19,264 nucleotides of DNA from CAIYEO01 sp037139575 (GTDB taxonomy: Bacteria > Patescibacteriota > Saccharimonadia > Saccharimonadales > UBA4665). Position numbers and translations under genes: made by a program. The notes under the pieces are model-generated. The model was not told the DNA's origin. It made no database searches and was given only the letters and a program-made list of their open reading frames with translations. Where the stretch lies: positions 1 to 19,264 of the forward strand of contig JBAXGD010000008.1 of assembly GCA_037139575.1 (NCBI GenBank), in the 5' to 3' direction. This document shows positions 1 through 6,596 of the stretch, one piece after another (within the stretch, counting starts at the first letter, position 1; every line of letters begins with the position of its first letter).

Positions 1-221
1 TCAGGCTTAGATTTTTCTATTGCCCTGATCAAGGAACTAATATCTGTTAGATCGCCCTCAATTAAAGAGACAAAAGGCAAGCTTGATTCAACCTCACTTT
101 TTTTAGGATTTTGTTGTCCTCTTATAATTCCAAAAACATTGTATTTTTTTTCATGTAATAGTTTCGCTAAATGGTAACCATCCTGCCCTGTTATTCCTGT
201 AATTAAAGCTGTTTTTGACAT
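1..221 (-). CDS. gmd: GDP-mannose 4,6-dehydratase, N-terminal part (cut by window edge)
   Basis: Only the first 73 codons are in the window; the rest lies beyond position 1. The ATG at 219-221 is preceded on the minus strand by a purine-rich AGGGGC about 6 nt upstream, a plausible ribosome binding site. The protein opens with a Rossmann beta strand and the NAD(P)-binding glycine motif TGITGQDG (residues 8-15), which with the preceding ALI is characteristic of GDP-mannose 4,6-dehydratase within the short-chain dehydrogenase/epimerase superfamily. Known members convert GDP-mannose to GDP-4-keto-6-deoxymannose in the cytoplasm, the first step to GDP-fucose, GDP-rhamnose or related deoxysugars. 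The catalytic Tyr-Lys region is outside the window, so a sister sugar-nucleotide epimerase/dehydratase cannot be fully excluded. It lies 36 nt downstream of a small gene on the same strand and next to a glycosyltransferase, which fits a surface-glycan role. Confidence 0.8.
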   Translation of the reverse strand, partial: MSKTALITGITGQDGYHLAKLLHEKKYNVFGIIRGQQNPKKSEVESSLPFVSLIEGDLTDISSLIRAIEKSKP

Positions 222-257
222 CTATGCCCCTATTTAAATTATTGTAATTATTCTTTT

Positions 258-443
258 TTAATTATCGGCTTCTGCTTGGCTGAGACTCATCATATGTAAC
301 TGTTCGAGTGTTATTCCTCTAGAAGCTGCTATTGATTCTCTCAGTGCCCCCAGTGCAATTGTATATTCTTTAAATGCTGTTGATTTATCTGAAAGATTAT
401 TCTCTTTTACAAAATCATTAAACGAACCAAGTTTTTCAGACAT
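258..443 (-). CDS. small hypothetical protein, 61 residues
   Basis: I do not recognise a family. The case for a real gene is its start: the minus strand reads AAGGAAGG about 6 nt before the ATG, one of the clearest Shine-Dalgarno matches in the window. The product is soluble and rich in Ser, Ala, Glu and Leu, with no membrane segment or signal peptide and no Cys. It looks mostly helical: a charged first half (residues 1-25) and a longer run through residues 26-60 containing ALGALRESIAAS. It ends 36 nt before the gmd start on the same strand and may be co-transcribed with it. The divergent glycosyltransferase gene begins about 100 nt away. It could be a small regulator or an accessory of the sugar genes, but nothing in the sequence settles this. 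Confidence 0.6.
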   Translation of the reverse strand: MSEKLGSFNDFVKENNLSDKSTAFKEYTIALGALRESIAASRGITLEQLHMMSLSQAEADN

Positions 444-472
444 ATAATCCTTCCTTAAACATTATTTTCAAC

Positions 473-501
473 TTAACTTATTAATACATATTTTATATAT
501 T
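473..501 (+). promoter_or_regulatory. candidate promoter for the glycosyltransferase gene
   Basis: A TTAACT box (473-478) and a TATATT box (496-501) are separated by 17 nt, a good sigma70-type arrangement (4/6 and 5/6 matches). It lies in the AT-rich gap between the divergent small gene and the glycosyltransferase. Predicted transcription would start near 508, giving a leader of about 40 nt to the preferred ATG at 548. AT-rich DNA yields such matches by chance, so confidence is low. Confidence 0.3.
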
Positions 502-547
502 AGATGCAATATTTTTATTGTGCTTATTAACTATGTACAATATTGAG

Positions 548-1654
548 ATGAGCAAAATAGTAATTGATGCGAGAGAACTCCGAACCACCACAGGCAGATA
601 TGTCGAAAGACTTTTATATTATTTGCAGGAAGTAGATAACAAAAATAGTTATGTAGTTTTACTAAAGCCAAAGGATATTGACGGCTGGATTCCCTCAAAC
701 AAAAACTTTACTTCTATGCCCTGTCCCTACAAAGAATTTACCTTCAGAGAACAAATAAGCCTATTTAGGCAGCTTAGAGAAATTAAGCCAGATCTTGTAC
801 ATTTTGCGATGGTTCAGCAGCCCATAGGCTACATGGGAAGGGTTGTAACTACAATGCACGACTTAACAACTGTTAGGTTTAAAAATCCTTCGAAGAATTG
901 GCTTATTTTTTCAATTAAGCAGTTTGTGTATATCTGGGTAAACAGAATAGTGGCTCATAAGTCCAAAGCTATAATTACGCCGAGTAAATTTGTCAAAGAA
1001 GACATTGCTAAATTCACAAGGATTAATAGTAGGAAAATAACCGTTACATATGAAGGTGCAGATAAAATAAAAGATGAATCAGAGTCCATAGATAATTTAG
1101 TCGACTCGCCTTTCATTATGTATACGGGAAGGCCACAACCTCACAAGAATCTTGAGAGATTAATCGAAGCCTATTCAATAATAAAAAAAGACTGTCCTGG
1201 ACTGAAGCTCGTTTTATCTGGCAAAAAAGATGTCTTATATAAGAGGATCGAAAAAGAAGCACTGGCAAATGGACTAAGCGATATAATTTTTCCTGGTTTT
1301 GTTTCAGAAGGGCAGCTTAAGTGGCTGTATGAAAATTGCCTAGCCTATATATTCCCATCATTAAGTGAAGGTTTTGGTCTGCCAGGCATTGAAGCCATGG
1401 TGCATGGTGCGCCAGTAATTAGTAGTAGCTATACTTGTTTGCCTGAAATTTATGGCGATGCTGCGGAGTATTTTGATCCTTCAGACGTAAATAATATGGC
1501 AGAAACAATTATTAAAGTCATAAAAAGTCCAAATATAAGAATAGGGCTAATAGAGAAGGGCCACAAGCAGGCAAAAAAATATTCTTGGAGAAAAATGGCC
1601 GAAGAAACATTGGATATTTATAAAGATGTGCTGGGTGACAGGAGTATTTCCTAG
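548..1654 (+). CDS. GT4-family glycosyltransferase
   Basis: A retaining GT-B glycosyltransferase of the GT4/glycosyl-transferase group 1 type, predicted to move a sugar from a nucleotide donor onto a membrane-linked or surface glycan from the cytoplasmic face. I place the start at the ATG at 548 (368 residues) because the first Rossmann strand (KIVIDAREL) begins right after it. An open frame runs back to 518 but adds only about ten residues that do not look conserved. The C-terminal donor domain shows the family's motifs: YTGRPQPHKN (about residues 192-201), and SEGFGLPGIEAM with the two glutamates eight apart (E274 and E282 from this start), as expected for nucleotide-sugar binding. No membrane segment is seen. 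No strong Shine-Dalgarno precedes the start. The next gene on the same strand begins 48 nt downstream. Donor and acceptor cannot be read from sequence; mannose or a deoxysugar is a guess from the neighbouring gmd. Confidence 0.88.
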   Translation: MSKIVIDARELRTTTGRYVERLLYYLQEVDNKNSYVVLLKPKDIDGWIPSNKNFTSMPCPYKEFTFREQISLFRQLREIKPDLVHFAMVQQPIGYMGRVVTTMHDLTTVRFKNPSKNWLIFSIKQFVYIWVNRIVAHKSKAIITPSKFVKEDIAKFTRINSRKITVTYEGADKIKDESESIDNLVDSPFIMYTGRPQPHKNLERLIEAYSIIKKDCPGLKLVLSGKKDVLYKRIEKEALANGLSDIIFPGFVSEGQLKWLYENCLAYIFPSLSEGFGLPGIEAMVHGAPVISSSYTCLPEIYGDAAEYFDPSDVNNMAETIIKVIKSPNIRIGLIEKGHKQAKKYSWRKMAEETLDIYKDVLGDRSIS

Positions 1655-1702
1655 AGGCTATTCAACGTGATAGAATTAGACAAGTTAATTTAAAAAATAT
1701 AA

Positions 1703-4309
1703 ATGGATAAAACAAAAAATCTAAAGAATAAAGAAGTAATTATTGAAGAAAAGGCCAAAAGATATATTGGTCTATCTTTTTTCCCTAGAGTTTACGCCTC
1801 AATATCTGTTTTTGTTCTTGTATTTACATCTGTATTTTGGGCATTTCTTGGAGCAAAAGTTCAGCAACTAAATAGTGACCAGCTAGTTGGACCATTCTTG
1901 CTATCTAATGGTGATGTTTTTAAGCAAGCAAACTTCCCTGGCGTTCATAGCTTCCTGATTAAATGGCCGCTTTTTGAGCTCATAAAGCTATATCATTATT
2001 CAACGAACGCATTTATCTATACTACGATTGCTGTATCGCTTTTTACAGTAATAGTTCTCGCCTATATTCTCTATAGGATCGAAAGACGCTTAATCATATT
2101 CGGGACACTTTGTTTGGCTCTTGCATCAGTACTCCTGCTCACTCCAATACAGCCCTATCCTGGGGCCTTACTGCCCGTTAGCATGGCAATGATAGCCACT
2201 CGAAACATAGAATACATTCTATTTATTATTAGCCTTATTCTTCTTATTAGACATAAAGGTGTTAAGAACTGGCAATATTGGCTATCTGTAGTACTGCTGG
2301 CTCTTTTAGTGTCATCAGATAAGCTATTTCTTTCGTTAAGTATTGGTGGGTCGCTAATTGGTGTTGTGGCCTACTCTTTTGCGCGAAAATGGCGATATGT
2401 TAGTTATTTTGCTCATTGGTTTGGTTCAGCTTTTCTTGCAGGTTTGGCTGGAACATTACTGCTTTGGTCACTGAATAAATATGGAATAACCCATATTACC
2501 AGTAGCGAGGCAACAACTTACTATGGAGCCGCTACGGGTGCCAAAAACTTCGTTACAGGAACCATATATGCAACCTTGAGTTTATTTACTAATCTAGGGG
2601 CTAATCCTGGATCTTCCCAGGTTGTCGTTAAGCTAATACCCCACACGTTCTTCAAGAACCTTTTCAGCGAGAGTTTCGTAAGTTATGTGGTTAATATCCT
2701 GATGGCAGTTTTTGCGTTATTCGTAGTTGCTTGGCTATTCTTAATCAGCTTCTTCGGCAAGAAAAAATTTGAAGAAAAAGACATCAAAGAAGACAACTAT
2801 TTTATTCTATCCCTGATGTTAATCTTGTCATCAGCAATAATGTTCGGCCTATTTATTTTGAGCAATCACTATTATGCAGTTGATGCAAGGTACTTAGGGA
2901 TATTCTTATTTGCAGCATTTATTAGTGCCGCGACATATTTAAGAAGTAAAAACTGGAATAAAAATATCTATGTTGGAATTGGTGCAGTTCTTATAGCCAG
3001 TGTTATTTTTGGTCTATTTTCATGTTACAGCAATTATAGGGAGGACTATTCGGCCACAAATTTTGTTTCCGCTAGAGATGAATCCATAAGGAGCGCCCTA
3101 AAAAACCACCCTGCTCCCGTGCTGGTTGGAAACTACTGGAGAGTGATCCCTCTTAAAGATAGTTCGGCTGGTGCGCAGGATGTAATGCCAATAGGTGACT
3201 GTGGTGCTGGTGATTCAGCTTTTAGCGATAATACATGGAAAAAAGACCTTAAAACTACGTCGTTTGCCTACATTCTTACTTTAAACGGTAATATAGGTGG
3301 CGTACCAAATTGTAGTCTAGACCAGGTCGCAGCATTATTCGGAAAACCAAGCTCAAGCTTACTGATATCAGGAACCTATGCCCACCCAAATGAACTACTT
3401 TTGTTTTATGACAGGGGTATTTATCACACAAGCAGCGTAAAGCTACCTGCTCAGTCTACTATCTTACCTATAGATATTGCCGACGAACCTTTTACTAGCT
3501 GTAAGGGCCCGACCATTATGGACATAGTTGCACATCAAGATGACGATCTATTGTTCATAAACCCAGATATTCAAAAAGATATCGTGGCAGGAAGATGTGT
3601 AAGAACAATTTATTTAACGGCAGGAGATGCTGGTAATAGTCAGTTCTATTGGCTTAGCAGAGAGGCTGGCGCAGAAGCAGCCTATGGCCACATGCTAGGA
3701 GATCCTAATATACAGTGGATCAAACATGTAGATAAAATCTCTGACACTGAATATATTGAAATTGCGCATCCAATAAAAAATACAAAGATTTCATTAGTGT
3801 TCATATTACTTCCAGACGGTAACTTAAAAGGAGAGGGTTTTAAAGGAACTGGATATGAAAGTCTTCAAAAACTCTGGAATAATCAGATCAGCATTATTAA
3901 TTCGGTCGACAGGCAATCTTACTTCTCTAAAGATCAGCTAGTTTCAGTCCTGGAAACATTAATGGAAACATATAAACCATCTACCATAAGAACTCAATCG
4001 ACATTTAATGGTGGGCCATATCCGGATCATAGTGACCACGGTTCAGTTAGTAAGTTCACAGTAGCAGCCAGAGATAGCTATGAAGCCAATCAGCTTCAGT
4101 TCCTATTAAATATACCTGTCATCCACTACAAGGGCTATCCAGTACACGCCCTGCCAAAGAACTTAAGTGGAGATATTTTAAACAATAAAATTATGACATT
4201 TCTAAGCTACGGCAATAAAGATGGCGCCACCTGTAATACTCAGTATAAATGCTTCAACAGAAGCGTTTACGGTGAATACTTATCTAGACAATACACCTGG
4301 CCTAATTAA
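1703..4309 (+). CDS. polytopic membrane protein fused to a PIG-L-type deacetylase domain
   Basis: 868 residues in two parts. Residues 1-441 form a polytopic membrane domain with about eleven hydrophobic segments (approximately 29-51, 102-124, 130-148, 170-183, 190-205, 208-224, 237-256, 327-350, 366-387, 396-412, 422-441). Its general look, including a DARYL motif near residue 394, recalls GT-C type glycosyltransferases, but I cannot assign a family. After a linker of about 160 residues, residues 602-868 match the PIG-L/LmbE N-acetylglucosaminyl deacetylase family: AHQDDD at 610-615 in place of the usual AHPDDE, and HSDH at 776-779. By analogy with MshB, H611, D614 and H779 would hold the zinc and D613 would be the general base, so the active site looks intact. 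With a Lys-rich N-terminus inside and eleven crossings, the deacetylase would face outward; this is inference. It likely modifies N-acetylated sugars of the cell envelope. It follows the glycosyltransferase by 48 nt and probably shares its transcript. Confidence 0.8.
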   Translation: MDKTKNLKNKEVIIEEKAKRYIGLSFFPRVYASISVFVLVFTSVFWAFLGAKVQQLNSDQLVGPFLLSNGDVFKQANFPGVHSFLIKWPLFELIKLYHYSTNAFIYTTIAVSLFTVIVLAYILYRIERRLIIFGTLCLALASVLLLTPIQPYPGALLPVSMAMIATRNIEYILFIISLILLIRHKGVKNWQYWLSVVLLALLVSSDKLFLSLSIGGSLIGVVAYSFARKWRYVSYFAHWFGSAFLAGLAGTLLLWSLNKYGITHITSSEATTYYGAATGAKNFVTGTIYATLSLFTNLGANPGSSQVVVKLIPHTFFKNLFSESFVSYVVNILMAVFALFVVAWLFLISFFGKKKFEEKDIKEDNYFILSLMLILSSAIMFGLFILSNHYYAVDARYLGIFLFAAFISAATYLRSKNWNKNIYVGIGAVLIASVIFGLFSCYSNYREDYSATNFVSARDESIRSALKNHPAPVLVGNYWRVIPLKDSSAGAQDVMPIGDCGAGDSAFSDNTWKKDLKTTSFAYILTLNGNIGGVPNCSLDQVAALFGKPSSSLLISGTYAHPNELLLFYDRGIYHTSSVKLPAQSTILPIDIADEPFTSCKGPTIMDIVAHQDDDLLFINPDIQKDIVAGRCVRTIYLTAGDAGNSQFYWLSREAGAEAAYGHMLGDPNIQWIKHVDKISDTEYIEIAHPIKNTKISLVFILLPDGNLKGEGFKGTGYESLQKLWNNQISIINSVDRQSYFSKDQLVSVLETLMETYKPSTIRTQSTFNGGPYPDHSDHGSVSKFTVAARDSYEANQLQFLLNIPVIHYKGYPVHALPKNLSGDILNNKIMTFLSYGNKDGATCNTQYKCFNRSVYGEYLSRQYTWPN

Positions 4310-4324
4310 TAGATATAGGGCTTT

Positions 4325-4786
4325 TTAAACACTAAGTACAATGTGGCGGTCTCTACCCTCACCTGCAGATTCGCTAATGATACCGTGTTCGCTAGCTAGC
4401 TGATGGACAACCCTACGATCGGCCGGATTCATTGGCTTTAAGTGCATAGGTTCCTTAGATTCTTTAACCTTATTAACCCATTCTGTAGCCTGTTCAGTGA
4501 TTCTATCTGCTCTTTGTTTCTTATAGTCTGCAATATCTACACTAACTCGATTGACTTCATATTCATTACTTCTAAGCGCATTACTAACCATGAACTGAAG
4601 AGCTCTTACTGTTTCCCCTTTTTGGCCTATTAGAAAGCCGTTAAGGTGAGATGAAGGTACATTTAGCTCTATTACTGTTTCGTCGCTTGAAGTAGCCGCT
4701 ACGTCGGTATTAAGACCAAAAAATGATAATAGGTCTTCTAGATATTTCTTGGCGTAGATTACTGACTCATCTAAACCTTTATTCAT
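4325..4786 (-). CDS. khpB: KH-R3H RNA-binding protein KhpB/Jag
   Basis: 153 residues with a KH domain followed by an R3H domain, the pair that defines Jag/KhpB, a single-stranded RNA-binding protein linked to cell division and elongation in other bacteria. The KH GxxG loop is GQKG at residues 54-57 in the context FLIGQKGETVRALQ. The R3H motif appears as DRRVVHQLA, with R124 and H128 in the expected spacing. The N-terminal Jag_N domain found in many Firmicutes proteins is absent; only about 30 helical residues precede the KH domain. The start is well supported: AGGAGG lies 8 nt upstream of the ATG, inside the last codons of yidC, and only 2 nt separate the two genes. The yidC-jag order is conserved in many bacteria. 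Its 3' end meets the plus-strand PIG-L gene with 15 nt between, and no hairpin terminator is evident there. Confidence 0.93.
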   Translation of the reverse strand: MNKGLDESVIYAKKYLEDLLSFFGLNTDVAATSSDETVIELNVPSSHLNGFLIGQKGETVRALQFMVSNALRSNEYEVNRVSVDIADYKKQRADRITEQATEWVNKVKESKEPMHLKPMNPADRRVVHQLASEHGIISESAGEGRDRHIVLSV

Positions 4787-4788
4787 AG

Positions 4789-5727
4789 CTACTTCCTCCT
4801 TTTTTTAGTTTTAGAAGTCTTATTTTTTTTGGCTTTTGTTTTTGTGTTTTTAGTAGTCGATATAACTTCTCCTTCAATAACCTTTGGAGTTTTTAGGGGC
4901 TTATCTGCGATAGCCTCCATCTCTTCTTCGTCCTGGCCGAGGATCCTAGACTGCTGCCAGAATGCAACAACACCACTTGTTAGCCAGTAAAGACTTAGCG
5001 CTGAAGCTACGCTAACTGTAAACATGAAGATCATAACAGGTAGTAGGTACCGAGTGCTCTTACCGACTGCTGCGTTAACTTCACTAGTATCTGCAGTCTT
5101 ACCAGATCCAGCATCTCTTAGAATATGTCGTAGTTTACGAGCGTTTTTATCGGTTGGCATTAATTGTTTACTTTGGTAATACTGAACGATGGCGCTAGCT
5201 AGAACTATAACCATAGCTGGCCAGTAAATACCTTTTCCTGCTCCTAATGCACTCTTGGAAAGGTCTACGATTCCAAACAGGGTATTGTCAAAAAGGTGGA
5301 TATTGGCAGCTAATTGCTTCATCCACGGTAAGTGCTGAAGTGGAACATAGGCAAATGTAACTATCTGATGTGGGTCGTCTATAATTCTTCTAATTCCGCT
5401 ATATAGGGCTAAGAATATTGGCAACTGAACTAGAAGTATGCCGATAGAACCCAGAGGATTAATCCCCCTTTCCTTATATAGCTCCATCATCATCTGAGAT
5501 TCTTTTTGACGATCACCTTTAGCATCGGCCTTAATCTTCTTGAGTTGAGGTTGAACTTGGCGCATAACCTTGGCCTGGTGAAGCTGCTTCTTAACTAGTG
5601 GCCAAAGAAGAAGCCTAATAAGAATCGTGAAAATAATGATGCTGATCCCAAAGTTATGTCCTGGAATCAAGGCATAAATAAGTACTAGTAGGTTGAAAAT
5701 AGGTTGAACGATAAATGTAGTAAACAT
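4789..5727 (-). CDS. yidC: membrane protein insertase YidC/Oxa1
   Basis: 312 residues, matching the short Gram-positive type YidC without the large periplasmic domain of proteobacteria. It inserts proteins into the cytoplasmic membrane, alone or with SecYEG. The conserved core is clear: the first core helix at about 28-45 carries the groove arginine (R38 in TILIRLLLWP), followed by the cytoplasmic helical hairpin with the basic KKQLHQAK region and MMELYKERGINPLG (about 80-93), then a hydrophobic helix at 95-110. Further helices lie near residues 170-185 and 225-260. The C-terminal tail is very basic (KAKKNKTSKTKKRRK), typical of YidC forms that bind ribosomes. Unlike many Gram-positive homologues, no lipoprotein signal with a lipobox Cys is present. 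It sits between rnpA (53 nt upstream) and khpB (2 nt downstream) in the conserved origin-proximal order. Confidence 0.95.
   Translation of the reverse strand: MFTTFIVQPIFNLLVLIYALIPGHNFGISIIIFTILIRLLLWPLVKKQLHQAKVMRQVQPQLKKIKADAKGDRQKESQMMMELYKERGINPLGSIGILLVQLPIFLALYSGIRRIIDDPHQIVTFAYVPLQHLPWMKQLAANIHLFDNTLFGIVDLSKSALGAGKGIYWPAMVIVLASAIVQYYQSKQLMPTDKNARKLRHILRDAGSGKTADTSEVNAAVGKSTRYLLPVMIFMFTVSVASALSLYWLTSGVVAFWQQSRILGQDEEEMEAIADKPLKTPKVIEGEVISTTKNTKTKAKKNKTSKTKKRRK
4792..4800 (-). promoter_or_regulatory. strong Shine-Dalgarno for khpB inside the end of yidC
   Basis: The minus strand reads AGGAGGAAG here, supplying the Arg-Arg-Lys codons that close yidC while placing an anti-SD match 5-8 nt before the khpB ATG. 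It shows that the organism uses canonical SD initiation at some genes and supports coupled translation of the pair. Confidence 0.75.
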
Positions 5728-5780
5728 ATCTTTAATTAATCCTTTTTACATATTTTAACATGTTTACTTTGGTTTTTCCT

Positions 5781-6137
5781 CTATGAATGGCTAGTAAAAA
5801 TACCGGCTTGTTCAAAAAGTTCAATTATTTGTTTTTCTAGTTTGACTTGCTCTAGTTCTGCAATTAGTGGACTGAATATTATTAAGGCTATGTCAAATGG
5901 CTCTTTTATTCTGTCTTGATTGAGTCTTATTATTTCGTAAAGCCTTCTGCGAATTCGGTTTCTGACAACAGCAGATTTATGAACTTTTCTAGAAACTACG
6001 ATAGCCAGCCTCCAAGTGTCTCGACGATTATTTAGAACATACTTTAGTGATAGCTGGTTATTACGTACGGTTTTACCACGCATATAAACAAACCTAAGGC
6101 TACCGTGTCCATGAAAACGGTTTAACCTAAGTATCAT
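5781..6137 (-). CDS. rnpA: ribonuclease P protein component
   Basis: 118 residues, the usual length for RnpA, the basic protein subunit that assists the RNase P RNA in trimming tRNA 5' leaders. The conserved RNR motif is present as VVRNRIRRRLYEIIR (RNRIRRR at residues 59-65). The preceding LAIVVSRKVHKSAV matches the central strand and loop of the family. The N-terminal part (HGHGSLRFVYMRGKTV) resembles the usual region around the pre-tRNA leader-binding cleft. An AAAGGAA sequence lies about 11 nt before the ATG. It sits 36 nt downstream of rpmH on the same strand, the near-universal rpmH-rnpA arrangement, and 53 nt before yidC. Confidence 0.94.
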   Translation of the reverse strand: MILRLNRFHGHGSLRFVYMRGKTVRNNQLSLKYVLNNRRDTWRLAIVVSRKVHKSAVVRNRIRRRLYEIIRLNQDRIKEPFDIALIIFSPLIAELEQVKLEKQIIELFEQAGIFTSHS

Positions 6138-6173
6138 TACAAGCTATATTCCTTTCTTAAGATCAAAAAGATT

Positions 6174-6311
6174 TTAGTGAGAAAGTTGTTTTCGGCCTTT
6201 TTCTCGGCGTCTCTTAAGAACCAAACGCCCATTCTTAGTGGCCATTCTTTTAAAGAATCCGTGTTCTTTAGCTCTGGATCTTTTTTTCGGTTGATATGTT
6301 CTTTTTGGCAT
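6174..6311 (-). CDS. rpmH: 50S ribosomal protein L34
   Basis: 45 residues. Translating the minus strand from the ATG at 6309-6311 gives MPKRTYQPKKRSRAKEHGFF at the N-terminus, a close match to L34 (usual length 44-46), followed by KRMATKNGRLVLKRRREKGR and a short tail ending at a TAA codon. L34 is a small basic protein in the large ribosomal subunit. As in most bacteria it heads the rpmH-rnpA-yidC-jag run next to the dnaA gap. No good Shine-Dalgarno lies immediately before the start. Confidence 0.96.
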   Translation of the reverse strand: MPKRTYQPKKRSRAKEHGFFKRMATKNGRLVLKRRREKGRKQLSH

Positions 6312-6336
6312 ATACTTTACTGTACCTAAGTTTCTC

Positions 6337-6364
6337 TAGTCCGGTCAAGTTATATTAGTCCGGT
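6337..6364. repeat. 9-bp direct repeat TAGTCCGGT flanking the rpmH -10 box
   Basis: Two exact copies of TAGTCCGGT at 6337-6345 and 6356-6364, 19 nt from start to start, close to two helical turns. One copy lies on each side of the candidate -10 box of rpmH. The GC-rich core stands out in a very AT-rich gap. A dimeric regulator binding site is a reasonable guess, but no regulator is identified. Confidence 0.5.
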
Positions 6365-6376
6365 ATTTACTGCTAA
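6349..6376 (-). promoter_or_regulatory. candidate promoter of the rpmH-rnpA-yidC-khpB run
   Basis: Read on the minus strand, TTAGCA (6371-6376) and TATAAC (6349-6354) lie 16 nt apart, giving 4/6 and 5/6 matches to the sigma70 -35 and -10 boxes. The start of transcription would fall near 6342, about 30 nt before the rpmH ATG. A second, weaker possibility is TTGACC (6342-6347) with TACAGT about 18 nt further on. Both overlap the 9-bp direct repeats described separately. Confidence 0.35.
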
Positions 6377-6575
6377 CTATTTTTGGTACTGTCCTTCTCT
6401 TTAACGTTATTTTAACAATATTTTACCTACTAATTCTATCAGTTTATCCACTTATAACCAAATTTTGTCCACAGATATTACAGATACGGGCTCAACATGT
6501 GTAAAAGTTTACCCTAGTTAGTGTATTTTTACTTAATTTAAAAAGTTATTGCTTGGATGCCTGTGGAAAAAAATG

Positions 6576-6581
6576 TATAGT
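6576..6581 (+). promoter_or_regulatory. candidate -10 box for dnaA with very short leader
   Basis: TATAGT (5/6 match to TATAAT) lies 15 nt before the dnaA ATG. Transcription would start near 6588, leaving a leader of about nine nt and no Shine-Dalgarno. No convincing -35 at 16-18 nt is seen; TTGCTT at 6549-6554 is 21 nt away. A DnaA-box-like site (6562-6570) sits in the spacer, a position suited to autoregulation. Confidence 0.3.
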
Positions 6582-6596
6582 TGTAAATACTAAGTT

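Larger units (their letters stand above)
6312..6596. other. rpmH-dnaA intergenic region with DnaA-box-like sites (candidate part of oriC)
   Basis: This 285-nt gap carries four 9-mers one mismatch from the DnaA-box consensus TTATNCACA or its complement: TTATCCACT (6444-6452), TTGTCCACA (6465-6473), TGTGTAAAA on the opposite orientation (6498-6506) and TGTGGAAAA (6562-6570). An AT-rich run at about 6526-6550 could melt. Genes diverge from the gap (rpmH to the left, dnaA to the right), as at many bacterial origins. It also carries the rpmH promoter and its repeats. No open frame or RNA gene is evident. Confidence 0.6.

Noticed and set aside
518..547. Upstream ATG/TTG-type extension of the glycosyltransferase to position 518
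   Set aside because: The added ten residues do not match the family N-terminus, and the first Rossmann strand begins right after the ATG at 548. The ATG at 533 remains possible.
4310..4324. Possible terminator between the convergent PIG-L and khpB genes
   Set aside because: The 15-nt gap has a short T run but no stem-loop with adequate pairing.
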